64,000 bases of DNA from positions 6,926,763 through 6,990,762 of the forward strand of contig OW203722.1 of assembly GCA_934045075.1 (NCBI GenBank), given 5' to 3'. A program made the position numbers and the translations under genes. The DNA is from Yponomeuta sedellus. Its lineage: Eukaryota; Arthropoda; Insecta; Lepidoptera; Yponomeutidae. The notes beneath the pieces are model-generated. The model was not told the origin of the DNA. It saw only the letters and a list, made by a program, of their open reading frames with translations, and made no database searches. Shown here in pieces: positions 49,006 to 60,545 of the stretch; position 1 is the stretch's first letter; each line of letters begins with the position of its first letter.

Positions 49006-52000
49006 ATGGCACATTACAAAGGGGCAGCTTCTGAGGCTGGCAGAGCTATGCACCTCATGAAGAAGCGCGAGAAAGCAGCCCAAGAAATCGAGCTACGAAA
49101 GAAGAAAATAGAAGAGGACCTTAAAATCGAGAACATAGAGAGCAAGTTCGCGACACACTATGACGCAGTTGAGCAGCAGCTCAAGAGTTCCACCATCGGT
49201 CTGGTTACCTTGGACGAGATGAAAGCGAAACAAGAACATATTGTCAGGGAAAGAGAGAAGAAACTAGCGCGGAAAGAGGCAGAGAAAGAGAAGGAAAGAC
49301 AAAAGGAAATTGAAGCTAAACAAGAGCAGAAAAATAAACAAAAACAACAGGTAAAAATATTTTAAACATGTGAGGCTCAAACTTTACAAAGACGTCTCTT
49401 TTAAATCAGTGCAGTGACTGTGAAGCGTTTCATATATGTCAGTTCATTCATGAATTAAAAGTTGTGTGACTATCAACAAGGACAGTTCAGTAAAAGGGTG
49501 ATATTAGTATAATATTACTAGATAAGGTTTGCTGGCTAGATCCCTATGTCCCTAATTGAAGAAAATATATTAGGTGTATATTATGATAACACAGTAGAAT
49601 TTAGAATTTGATATAAGGTAATTAGTAATTTTGCTCAGTGAGAGCAAATCACTGTACCCACATGATTATACTATTTTTATCCTCCATGCACTAACCCATG
49701 TAAGTGATCGTTCCGATGTAAAACCTAACTGCAAAGTAGGTAGTCAGGGCTGTAAGTGATGCAATTTGCTTAAGCCAGATGTCGCTGTCTGTACATAATA
49801 TAGAGAATGGTGTAAAGAGGTTAGAAATTTCACTGATGCCGGTGAGTCGCCCATTGGCTCAATTGGAAGAGCGCTGGCACGGATAGCCAAAGGTTGCGGG
49901 TTTGAATCCCGGCATGGGTGAAATTTTTAGCCTCTAAATAGGTTTTTAAATTTGTCCTTAGCACGGGTTAGTGCATTAAAAATAAAAATAGTATAATCAT
50001 GTGGGTACAGTGATATCGTTCCGATGTAAAACCTAACTGCAAAGTAGGTAGTCAGGGCTGTAAGTGATGCAATTTGCTTAAGCCAGATGTTGCTGCCTGT
50101 ACGTAATACAGAGAATGGTGTAAATAGGTTCGAAATTTCACTGATGCCGGTGAGTTGCCTATTGGGTCAATTGGTAGAGCGCTGGCACGGATAGCCAAAG
50201 GTTGCGGGTTCGAATCCCGGCATGGGTGAAATTTTTAGCCTCTAAATAGGTTTTTAGTATATTACATTTTAACTCTATATTTTTTTTTCTTTCTTTTACA
50301 GATTCGAGCACTTTCATTTAACATGATGGAAGATGAAGAGGACGACGATGAAAATGAAGTGAAAAGTGAAACTGACATTAAAAGTGAATCAACAGAAACC
50401 ATAAGCTGGCGCGATGCCCCCGAAGAACCTGTAAGCACCTATGCTATCTTAAATCTCTTACTACTTCTGACATCTGTCTTACACACACACTAAGCTTTCA
50501 CATTTTTTCTGATTTGCATCTGTGATAATGTAGCATTTGGGACGTAACACCATTGCCTGTGACTTCCTTAAGCCCTGGCTACACAAGGGACATGAGATGA
50601 GGGGGCGGAAAAGACGTGGCACTATTACAATTTCACTTTCATATAAAATGTACTGAAGGGACAGGACAATGCCCACACAGAAAAGACAGGGTGAGGGCAC
50701 GAATCTATACAAAGCCTCACGTCTTATTAGTGCCTTCATCCCACGTTCTTGTGTGGACAGAGCAGGGGCTTAGGAGTCTAGCACTTTTTGGCCACCATAA
50801 TTATTCTCCATTTTCTAGTTCACATTGTTTCTTGTTATCTGTCTGTTAGTCTACAGTGAACAGCTGTTGGTAATATTTTTTTATAAAAACTTTTGTGACT
50901 GATTTTGGAGATCAGTCACCAAAATCACAACCTTATTATTATTATTTCTTATTGATATGGCAACCAGCCGATGTCGACAAATTCTGCCAAAGTCAATTCA
51001 ATTCAATTCTTGTTTATGGCACCCTCTAGGATTCTGCCAGTGTCAAGTTCAATTCAATTCAATTCTTAATTAATAGCTACCCTAAGGATTCTGCCAATGT
51101 CGAGTTTGGAGATAGCGACAGTTTTTCTTTTTAAAATTTTTATTTAAAAAAAAAAAAAACACCCGCAGGTCGGTTGTATGTAGAGCTGTAATACCTATAA
51201 CAAAATACACGAAATACGTAAATAACTTGATACATTAGCAAACAATCACAGTCGAATTTTGTTAGTTTTTATAAAATTACATAATATTTTAATAAATGGA
51301 GAGAATACCAATTTTAACACAGAACGAAAATTAGTGGGAAGAGGGAGAATGGAAGGAAGATAATTATATAGAGAAGAAGATAATTTTGGGCAGTTAAAAA
51401 AGATATGATCCGGAGACCCCTCGTCCAAACCGCACTCACACAGTGAGTGGTCCCTAATCCGAATTTTCGCTAGGAAGGCTGGAGTGCAGGCATGGCCCAG
51501 GCGAAGACGGCATACTGTCGAAGTAACCTTTTTATCCGCATCACGAAAAAAGAAAAACCATGGTTTCGGAGGTATTGACTCTTGGATGGAGCTGTACAGT
51601 GTTTTTTTAGACTCACAATGGGATTTCCAATCTGAATTCCAGGCGTTACATAAATCAACAGCCGCTAAAGAGCGTAGGTCATGAGTGTAGATGTGGCAAT
51701 AGGTATTTAGGCCGGATTGCACTGCTCTTTTGGCACAGGAGTCTACATATTCATTGCCCTGAATCCCGGAGTGACCCGGAATCCAGGCAATTACTACATC
51801 TATGTCACTACATTTGCATTTATACAAAGCATTTCTGATTTTAAAAATGATGGGAAATTTGTTTTTTGACTTTAACGGATTTGCGAGTATAGCCTGAAGA
51901 CAACTAAGTGAATCTGAAAAGATAATTCTGCCAAAGTCAAGTCTTGACACGAAATGAGCAATTTTTTTTTAAATGTTTACCTACTAATTTTGATATATTT

Positions 52001-55000
52001 GTGAAGACTTTGAACTAAGTGTGAACTAAATGAATGTTCTATCTACAGCAACTCTGAAACAATAGAAAATATAATTAAACATTCAACTGCCATGAAAACA
52101 CACTGATAAATCTAAAACAATCAGCCACACAAAAATGTTTCATCTAACCATCAAACTCCATTTAACAGGCTCTCAAAAAGATCCGAAAGAATCCAGATGT
52201 AGATACATCATTCTTGCCGGACCGGGAGAGGGAGGAAGCTGATCTGAAGTTGAGAGAAGAACTCCGTTTAGAGTGGGTCATGACACAAGCCAGTCTCAAG
52301 GACGAGCCCATCACCATCACATTCAGTTACTGGGATGGCTCGGGGCATCGGAGGAATGTTACGCTGAAGAAAGGTAACTGAGTGTACCTAGTAGAAGGGA
52401 CATTGTAAAAGTAGAAGTAGCTATATAAATTGTATAACTTTGATGTAAAAGATAATTTATGTAATAATAATATTGGCCTTTTTGCATCTACTTAATGAGA
52501 TGATTTATACAGCGTCCAGTGGTATCTTCACTCACACTAGAAGGGTGAAGGGACCACTCCGACGCTGTAGTACCTAGGACATGGTTTTTATAGATGGTGT
52601 AGGCTTAAAAGATTGTTTCGCTTCATCAACAATCATTACTTGCTGCATGCATGCACTACCCTAATCTTAGTTTTATTGCAAATGAAGTTACATTCTAGAG
52701 ATTTTTATGGACACTGTATTTCATCTTGACTCTTCAACATTTTCTTAACATAAGAGACAATCACTTATCGCTGGAATGCATTAAAAATTGAGAAAATTAC
52801 CTTTTAAACCAGTAAGTTTCTTGTATCTTGTAAAACACGAAAATCTCCACTGGCATGTTGTATTCTTAGAATATAGCATGCAATAATATGCAATAAAGTA
52901 TAATTTACTTACCTTCCAGGCAACTCCATCTACCAATTCCTGCAACGTTGCCTGGACACTCTCCGGCCAGAGTTCAGTGAACTCAAAACTGTTTTGGCTG
53001 ATCAGCTGATGTATGTGAAAGAGGACCTGATACTGCCACACCACTACACCTTCTACGATTTCATAGTTACTAAGGTTAGTTAGGTACTATTGTGTGGTAG
53101 AAATAAATTGTAGTCATAAAACCGAAATCTGCACACTGGCGACGATAGATATCTGTGCCAATGACAGTATGACAAGACACTATTTTATAGAACTACAATC
53201 AAGGTTTAATTTGACGTTCGATGAATCATTTGATGTACATTGTTGATTTTATACTGTTTCAGAGTTGCTGTAGATAGAACACTCATTTAGTTCACACTAT
53301 AGAGTTCAGTCTTCACAAAAAACTCAAAATTAGTTTTAAACAAAATAATTGCTCATATTGTGTCTAGATGTTACTTTGGCAGAATTTATCGACATTGGCT
53401 GGTTGCTTGGTAGCATTAAGAAATAATAATAAGTTTTATTATGACATTTGATGAACATCAATTAGGAAGACTATGGAATGTACATTGAACTGTCGAAGGA
53501 CTCGGGTTCGATCCCCGGCCGGGTCAGACTAGGAAACGAACTTTTCTAGTTTGTCTCAGGTCCTGGATGTTATCTATGTATTTATTGTATTAAATCTATC
53601 GTCGAGTTAGCACCTATAACACAAGTCATTTAGTTTTACTTAGTATAGGGCTAACGAGATCTGTGTAAAATGTCCATGAATATTTATTTATTTATAATAA
53701 ATTATAACAAACATATCGATAAACATTTTACAAGGCACGAAAGTGATACACACGCATCAGCTTAAAGATCCTTGTGTGTTAATGAATAATAATAATAATT
53801 GTAGTGTTTATGATGAAACCTTATGAAACGGTTCCACGAACGAGCCCCTTCCCACGGTGCGACAGTGCGGGCTCGCAGTGGCTCGCACACAATAACGCGC
53901 AGTGGAAATTCACCCACCTTAAGATATTCGCGCGTAAACGTTTAACAGCGTCAACATTATTCTAACATTGGAGGCAAATCCTTTGCGCATCAGGTCTTTA
54001 AAAATATGTCATTAGACTCAATTATATAATAACACTTTTCAGGCGCGAGGCAAAAGTGGCCCGCTATTCCAGTTCGATGCTTGCGACGACGTGAGACTGG
54101 TGAACGACGCCACACAGGAGAAGCAAGATTCCCACGCCGGGAAGGTCCTGCTCAGGTTAGCTACGCATGTTTGAGATCCTGATGTTTTGAATACTTGGCA
54201 TGTCGATAAAATTTCAGCGTCAGAATGACCCGTCACTACGCGTATTATCGTCGGAAAGGATGATGGGCGTTTTGGTCCTTATGTCCAATCAAGATGAGTC
54301 ATATGTCGTTGGATAGCTCTTTTCAAGTGAAAAAATAAATTCTATGAAGACGAATCCGTATGAATTGTCCATTTTGAAATATGCTCGTCGGAAAGTACCA
54401 TTTTTTGCTATAAATAGAAATTAGAAAAATTCATATCTCTGGTTTAACTCAACCGATGCTCATGATTTTTACGAAAATCACATCTATGCATACTCTGTCA
54501 TAAATCATTAGAGCGAGACAGCGACATTGCGCTCTCTCTCCCACTCACGGTCACGGGTAACGCTGGAATTCGGTTTTGACCCCTCTCGCGCTCCGGGACA
54601 CGGCGCGGGGGCAGGTATGTTAGGGTGAGGAACGCTTGGCCGCTTGCGCAGGTAGTCAGTCGTTTGCTGATATTGTGTTAAGTGCTACGTTATTACGCTC
54701 CTCATTGTTCACATCGACTTTGACCTTGGCATCATTTTGGACTCTGTTACCCGTTTTATTTGTTGACCGTGGCTTTATATTGGACTTGGGTGCTTAACGA
54801 TTGGATTGTTTCGTTGCAATGGAACGTTACCGTAACTGTGTAATGTGCCGAAGAGGGCTATACCGAGGCAGATATCAAGTACGCGTTCTGTCGGAAGCCT
54901 TGACAAGAACACACGTGGAGCTAGTAACATTTATACGAGAAAACGCTGCTCTGGAGGTTTGTACCTATTGCACTTTTTTTTTCCACTCGATCCTCACTGA

Positions 55001-58000
55001 ACCTTCGATATAAAAGGAAACCAATTGAAATCATGTGCAACTGCATCCCAGATCTATTCTAGTAGTAAATGAGGTAACGAAGACGTAAAAGTGAAAACCG
55101 ATTGATAAGTGATTCTGGTCGCTTAAAGAACATTCAAGTGATTCCTTTTTTACTTTTACGTCTTCCACGATGTATTTACCACCAAAACAAGGCCTACACA
55201 AAACCACAACCAATTACTGTGGTTGCGGTTTTGTGTGGTTGTGTGTATGCCTTGTTTTCGTACACACAACTACAGAAAACCGCAACCAGATCTCTGAGAA
55301 ATCTGTGAATCTGTGGCATATATTTGACGATTCGCACACCTTCTGACAGAAAAACAAATCCCTCCCACAAATGACCCCCAATGCGTTATTTTGTTAGGTA
55401 TTTTTCGGAAACCAAAGTTGTTTTTCTTTTCCTTACATTTTCATATATCATTTTCAGGTCGTGTTTGACAACACCCGAAGAGTATGTTACCGATGCTGGC
55501 AAAGAGCCGAAAATGCGACTAGAGGTCATGCAAACCCTCAACCCGAGCCGGAGCCGCAAGAACAAGCAGAACCGCAAGAACAACTACAACCGCAAGAACA
55601 ACTACAACCGCAATTAGAAGAAATGCTTCATATTCCTGAATATATGAGAGCACCTAATACCGCGACGCATTGTATCTTTCATGGCTGCGCTAATGAAACC
55701 CGCCATCGAATTCCAAATGTTGTTAAAATCCACGTATTTTCTCAACATAAATTGTATATCCCCGACAGTGCCAGAGTATGTCACGATCACCTTGGAATGA
55801 TTGGGATGATTTGCCCCAACATTGCAACATTTCCCATGACTTTACGGCTGCCCACTTCAGGGATGTTTGTGACCTAATGCGAAATGCCTTAAACTCACCC
55901 AGATTACGTTTTAGCGACCGAGGCATGAATGAAGAAGAAATGCACTTTTGGACTGGACGTACTAATGATGAATTTAATGCCATCTTAGAGCAAAATCCAT
56001 TATTAAGAAATAGAACTGCAGATCCCAGAACCACTTTGGGCATTTTACTAACGAAACTACGCACAGGAGAACCCAACGCGAGACTTGCGACGTTGTTTAA
56101 CATGTCTCGGAGAAAACTCGAACGCCAGTTGGCCATCGCACGAGAGTGTCTTAGCACTGACTACGTTGTGCGACACTTGGGAGTGGATCACATGAATAGA
56201 GAAGATATATTGGAGAGAAACTTGAGGATTCCAAAAGCACTGTATGGAAATGAAGACAACAATAAAGCCATTATTATTTGCGATGGTACGTATATTTATA
56301 TATACAAGAGTTCAAACTTTTTGTTTCAGAGGCAATCCTACAGTTTACACAAGTTCCAAAACTTGTTGAAACCATTTTTAATCGTAACCACTGACGGATA
56401 CATTATAGATGTTAAAGGACCATACGCTGCAACAAAAACTGATGCGCAGATAATGAGCGACTTAATGACTGACGAGGAAAATCCCCTTCATATATTGCTT
56501 CAGCCGAATGACGTATTTATTTTGGACCGCGGGTTCAGGGATAGTCTGCAGCATATAGAAGCATGTGGCTACGAATTTCACGTCCCCCCGACGAAGAACC
56601 GGGAAGAGTCGCAGCTCACGACTTCTCAAGCAAATGATTCCCGGCTGGTGACAATGTGCCGATGGGTAGTGGAAGTGGTTAACGGGCGTTTCAAAAGAGA
56701 TTTCAAGCTGTTGCGCCAAAAATATTTTAATAACACAATGCCTATATGTTCGGGGATTTTATGATGCAATTACAAATCACTTCCACAGGCCTATTGTCGA
56801 TAGCCAACACGCAGAAGCTTTTTTACAAAAAATTGTTGAAAGAAGGCAAACCCCAAACGTGTTATATGATTATGTAGAAGCAAAAAGATTAAACAACAGA
56901 AGAGCCAATTTCCAGAGATTCGAAGCAAATGACATTCAAGACTTTTCACGATTGAGGGAACAGGACGTGATTTTGCTGTCATTGGGGACATATCAGTTAA
57001 AACTGGCAAAATCATATTGCAGCGAGCACCTCAACAACGGCTTATATCTTATAGAAACTTATAGAGAAGCTGCTTTGGAGGATATCCATGAATATGGGAT
57101 CCACGAAGATGCGTGGCTGTTGCGTGCACGCATACAGTCCCGACATGTACGATCAAAACAATATTTTTGCTATATATTATTAGACAGAAATAGTAGAAAC
57201 ATATTACAACATTATTGCACATGTTTGACAGGACGCCGCACGATAGGTTCCTGTGCGCATATTATATCTATTGTGTGGTATTTAGGATATGCTAGACATG
57301 AAGGCTTTACTGAACCAGCACTATTTTTAAATAACATTATCATGGATGAAACACATTAAACGATAAAACTTACTCTGAACTTGTTTTATTTACTTCGATA
57401 ATAAACAAACAATGATAATATAATAATCAATGCTGATCATTTGTAATTAAAATCGATATACAATGTCGAAAAAATATCAAAAAGAATTAAAACAACAAAA
57501 AAAAAATTAAATAAAAAAAAACTTTTAACGTATGATTACTCAAATTGGACAGAAAATCGGGACTAGCGCTTCGATTATTCTTATTCTACAAAAAAATACC
57601 TTTCCAACGACGTATTACTCATTCCGATTGGTGCCAGGACCAGGTTCCATACATTTGTGCCCATCATCCTTTGTGATGAATATTTGCTGCCCTATTGCTT
57701 CTATTTGCTTCCTCTAAGTAGAGAAATTCTATCTAATCATATTATAGAAGAGAAACAACATTCAAGGGTGATCGTACATCCTAACGTCAGGTTGACCTGT
57801 CACCTAGCCATATCATAATATTGATAATTTAGTTTCCATAACGGGTGCGGAGTTTTAAAAAAAATAATGAAGCGGTAATCCGCTATTTGACTCTCTTTTC
57901 AAGTAAGTCTTAAACGGTAAATAACTCTTCCATTAGACCAAAAAATATTTTATTATATTTTTTGGGACCTAAAAGCAACATAAAAATATATTTTAAAACT

Positions 58001-60383
58001 TTATTTTCCTAAACCATTTTTGTCTATGGTTTGAAGTCCAAAAAATTGTAAACAAAGTTTGACATTCAATTTTCTGTAAGTGATCTCTGAGCATAGTGAA
58101 ATAACAACAACGCAACCATGATTTCATAGAATTTACATCCAACATATACCAATTATCATTATTGCATTGTTCGAGAATGAAAAAACACGCCAATAAAGAC
58201 CCCCGGGAAGTTGTGGATTCGTGTACCCAGTGAAATTAACATTCGAAAAACTTGGCTCAAACTTGCCAATGAGACCCCGACTCTTTATCAATTGAAACTC
58301 TGGTGTATTTATGTGAAGATCACTTTGATGTAAGTCCTATATTAATCAATTTCCACTGGCTCTGGCTGAAAGATGTTTGTTTACATACTTTAGATGGTTT
58401 CAAGATGGCGGATAGCGTTTTCGCCGTTACGGATTAAACGAGGAAAAATTTTTTTACTTTGCAGCTATCCTGCAAAGTAAAAAAAAATTTGCAGTATCCT
58501 GCATAGGTACTTGCTTAGCAAAATCAATTTAATAATATTTCTGTTTCTTACGTTAAATACTATAGGAAATATTTATCGCGTCAAATTTGATACGTGTCAA
58601 ATAGCGGATTGCTGCCCAATGAGATATTCAGTGATTCCATGAAAAGTTGATGATATGGCTAGGTGACAGGTCACCATTAAATGTTGTTTCTCTTCTAAAA
58701 TATAATTAAAGAAATTCTCTACTTAGAGCAAGCAAATAGAAGCAATAGGGCAGCAAATATTCATCACAATTTCCGACGATAATACGCATAGTGACGGGGC
58801 ATTCTGAAACGAGCGATAAAATTACGCGACATAACCAAAAAAATAACCTTACTTCTGGCTTACGCTGGTAAAAAAAGTAATTTAAAAACCTATTTAGAGG
58901 CTAAAAATTTCACCCATTCAAGTCAGTCGCCCATTGGCTCAATTGGTAGAGCTCTGGCACGGATAGCCAGAGGTTGCGGGTTCGAGTCCCGGCATGGGTG
59001 AAATTTTTAGCCTCTAAATAGGTTTTAAATTTGTCCTTAGCATGGGTTAGTGCATTCAAATAAAAATAGTGTTACGGGCTAGGGTTCTGGATTTGGATGT
59101 AAAACGCCAATGACAACTTCTTAGGATTTATTCACGTAGGGTCTGGTCTGCAGGTCTTCACTACACGAAGTCCACACGTAGATTCCAATCGCAGGTTCAA
59201 TCGAAGTCCAATAGTATCGCTGAGGTCGTAGGTTAACGCTCGTATCGCAGGTATGTTCGCTCGAAGTTCACTCTTCGCTCTTCCAAACGGAACTGACAGC
59301 GCGCCGCGGCGGCCGCTATTTATATCCGCCGGCAAGGGTTCTAGAACATTCCCGCACCTACGTACCTACACTCGGTACGTCGGTATACAGACGACGCGAT
59401 ACAAACAAAACCTGCCTGAGAAGCTGACGCTGACGATGCTAGTCGCGCGTTTTGAAATTGAAATAACCCAAACATATGGGTTAATGAAAATTAAATTACA
59501 TTATGTTGCGGAAGGCAACATAATTGCTTCGCAAGGCACGTTAAGCCGTTGGTGCCGGCTGTCATGTAATGGCAGTCGTTAAGCCATGTCAGAGGCCTTA
59601 TGGGCGGCTTGATAACTTCTGACAGTAAGGCCCGCCACTGTCTTACAATCCTCCACCAACCCGGACTTGGCCCACGTGGTGGAGTATGGCCTAACCTTCC
59701 TGCGATGCAGGAAGAGACCCGTGCCCCAGAAGTGGGGACATACAAGGGTTGATAATGAATGTTGCGGAAGACATGGGATGGATGCCCAATGCTTGAGGTG
59801 TTGAGCTATCCACTCTTTAAGAAAAATTTCACGCTGACGCGCCCTCTAGGGATGCTACTCATTTACGCACAAGTGTATCGAAGCCATATTGCATGCTCGA
59901 AGCGACGAACATCCCAGATGCACGACAGTGACGCGGTAGTCAAAATGATTGTTGTACTGAAATCAACCCTTGCTCCCCACTGCTGTGACACGGGTGGGTG
60001 TCTTTCTGCATCTCAGGAAGGCTGGCCATACTCCACTGCGGGGAGTAAGCCCGGGTTGGTGGAGGATTGTAAGACAGTGGCGGGTCTTACTGTCAGAAGT
60101 TATCAACCCTCTCATAAGGCCTCTGACACGGCTTAACGAGTGCCATTACATGACAGCCGGCACCAACGGCTTAACCTGCCTAGCGAAGTGGAAGCGCTCG
60201 GAAAACTGCCAGTAGTCACGGGACGGTCACCCATCCTGCACCATAAACTTTTAACCCAGTAAATTTAGTTTTTTGTATTTCAGATCTTGGTACGAAAGAA
60301 ATAAACACATATTCCCGGCGTCAAGATGGGAGCCGTATGATCCGACGAAAACCTATTCTAAGTATACTATTAAAGGTAAATAG
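49006..60383 (+). CDS. FAM50: FAM50 / XAP5 family protein
   Basis: FAM50/XAP5 proteins are conserved nuclear proteins linked to the spliceosome and transcription. Six exons join in phase: 49006-49350, 50302-50430, 52169-52373, 52920-53074, 54043-54155 and 60284-60383. They give 348 aa, the usual family length. The N-terminus is [20 protein letters not shown], followed by [17 protein letters not shown], a long Lys/Glu coiled coil, and an acidic patch ([12 protein letters not shown]). The conserved XAP5 core then has [43 protein letters not shown] and HAGKVLL. The end is [20 protein letters not shown]...KYTIKGK. Intron 2 holds a LINE and intron 5 (6.1 kb) a DNA transposon, so the last exon lies far away. 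All key family motifs are intact. Confidence 0.97.
49655..50257 (+). mobile_element. Two tandem tRNA-like units (family B)
   Basis: Two copies of the roughly 300-bp unit (B boxes at about 49897 and 50206) separated by 'gcacgggttagtgcattaaa' and 'gatatcgttccgatgtaaaa'. This is the same unit as at 39234-39969 in opposite direction, with more mutations. FAM50 intron 1, ending about 45 bp before exon 2. Confidence 0.8.
50929..52075 (+). repeat. Unknown repeat, copy 1 (interrupted)
   Basis: 50929-50996 and 51924-52075 together match, in inverted form, the stretch 53240-53442 (for example ATTCTGCCAAAGT, 'gaactaaatga(a/g)tgttctatctac', 'agcaactctgaaaca'). The LINE at 50997-51923 splits this copy. 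No coding potential. Confidence 0.7.
50997..51923 (-). mobile_element. 5'-truncated LINE with RNase H domain
   Basis: Flanked by the 17-bp target duplication AATTCTGCCAAAGTCAA (50980-50996 and 51924-51940). The minus strand encodes an RNase H domain ([28 protein letters not shown]) and a Cys/His end ([18 protein letters not shown]), as in I/jockey-type non-LTR elements. Only the C-terminal part is left (51950 to 51246, about 234 codons including a few upstream of the junction). The 3' tail is a TTGAA-type repeat. FAM50 intron 2, antisense. Confidence 0.88.
52474..52605 (-). mobile_element. SINE fragment, family C
   Basis: 'ctacttaatgagatgattta', 'cagcgtccagtggtatcttc' and 'atagatggtgtaggctta': one arm of the SINE found whole at 5842-6165. 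FAM50 intron 3. Confidence 0.65.
53240..53442 (-). repeat. Unknown repeat, copy 2 (inverted)
   Basis: Inverted partner of 50929-52075, intact here. Exons 3 and 4 of FAM50 lie between the two inverted copies. Confidence 0.7.
53490..53695 (+). mobile_element. SINE with tRNA-like box
   Basis: GGGTTCGATCCCCGGCCGGG, 'actaggaaacgaacttttct' and 'ctatcgtcgagttagcacct', tail TATTTATTTA. Closely matches 19640-19860. Confidence 0.75.
54819..57359 (+). pseudogene. DDE transposase with zinc fingers, frameshifted
   Basis: A likely first exon, 54819-54955 (start [13 protein letters not shown], donor GAG|GTTTGT), joins 55459 onward (acceptor tttcag|GTCGTG). An N-terminal Cys-rich part (CYRCW, then a Pro/Gln/Glu repeat, then CIFHGC...VCHDHL) is followed by the catalytic part at about 55800-56760: [14 protein letters not shown] (Asp 1), [11 protein letters not shown] (Asp 2) and [13 protein letters not shown] (Glu). 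This pattern is typical of the DDE_Tnp_4/ISL2EU-like group. A SWIM finger closes it ([18 protein letters not shown], about 57210-57260). Frame changes lie near 55797-55803 and 56745-56765, so this copy is probably dead, though lightly damaged. Confidence 0.8.
57671..58769. mobile_element. Nested inverted-repeat element
   Basis: Starts TTGTGATGAATATTTGCTGC and ends with its inverted copy (58750-58769). Arms of about 200 bp match except for a roughly 25-bp gap (57770-57795). It splits the right terminal repeat of the host transposon exactly where CATCATCCTT|TCCGAC would be continuous. The flanks suggest a 2- to 3-bp TTT duplication. No ORF. Confidence 0.8.
58876..59068 (+). mobile_element. tRNA-like repeat, family B
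   Basis: Single unit: GCCCATTGGCTCAATTGGTA, CTGGCACGGATAGCCAG and GGGTTCGAGTCCC, with inverted flanks ('aacctatttagaggctaaaa' and its mirror). It lies about 60 bp after the DDE transposon. Confidence 0.75.
59151..59352 (+). repeat. Second copy of the 18178-18385 repeat
   Basis: Over 90% identical by eye to 18178-18385, from 'gtcttcactacacgaagtcc' to 'caagggttctagaacattc'. The shared right edge suggests a true element end. Confidence 0.75.
59528..59757 (+). mobile_element. 5S-derived SINE, head missing
   Basis: Body and tail of the family ('ttggtgccggctgtcatgta', 'tgataacttctgacagtaag', 'acatacaagggttgataatg'). It is flanked by the short repeat AATGTTGCGGAAG / 'tatgttgcggaaggcaac' at 59501 and 59758, a possible target duplication of about 10 bp (TGTTGCGGAAG). 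Confidence 0.7.
59956..60240 (-). mobile_element. 5S-derived SINE, inverted to its neighbour
   Basis: Minus-strand copy with part of the 5S-like head (complement of 'gacggtcacccatcctgcac'). It stops 44 bp before the last FAM50 exon (60284). With 59528-59757 it forms an inverted pair. Confidence 0.7.
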
Positions 60384-60471
60384 GTTACTAACCATGTTGG
60401 TTACTTTTCTACACCAATCACTACAATTATTGTATTTTACTATAGTTTTTAAATTAAATTACCCTATAATG

Positions 60472-60514
60472 AATAAATAGTTTTAATATTACTGTACATA
60501 AACATAGTTTTATT
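60472..60514. terminator. Back-to-back poly(A) signals of FAM50 and DHDDS
   Basis: AATAAA at 60472-60477 (FAM50, plus) and TTTATT at 60509-60514 (AATAAA on the minus strand, DHDDS). The stop codons are only 162 bp apart. Confidence 0.65.
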
Positions 60515-60545
60515 TAAATTTTAAAGGCCTTTAAATCTAATACTA

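Larger units (their letters stand above)
54214..58813 (+). mobile_element. DNA transposon with DDE transposase and SWIM finger
   Basis: Ends are TCAGAATG(a/c)CCCGTCACTA...TTATCGTCGGAAA (from 54220) and its inverted copy (58768-58807). Further inverted similarity lies inside: AAAGGATGATGGGC near 54239 and its complement at about 57660. The 10-bp repeat CGATAAAATT flanks the element symmetrically (54204-54213 and 58814-58823), 6 bp outside each recognisable end, and is probably a target duplication. The right end is split by another element (57671-58769). FAM50 intron 5. Confidence 0.8.

Noticed and set aside
54039..54236. Minus-strand ORF opposite FAM50 exon 5
   Set aside because: It is a shadow of the conserved XAP5 exon.
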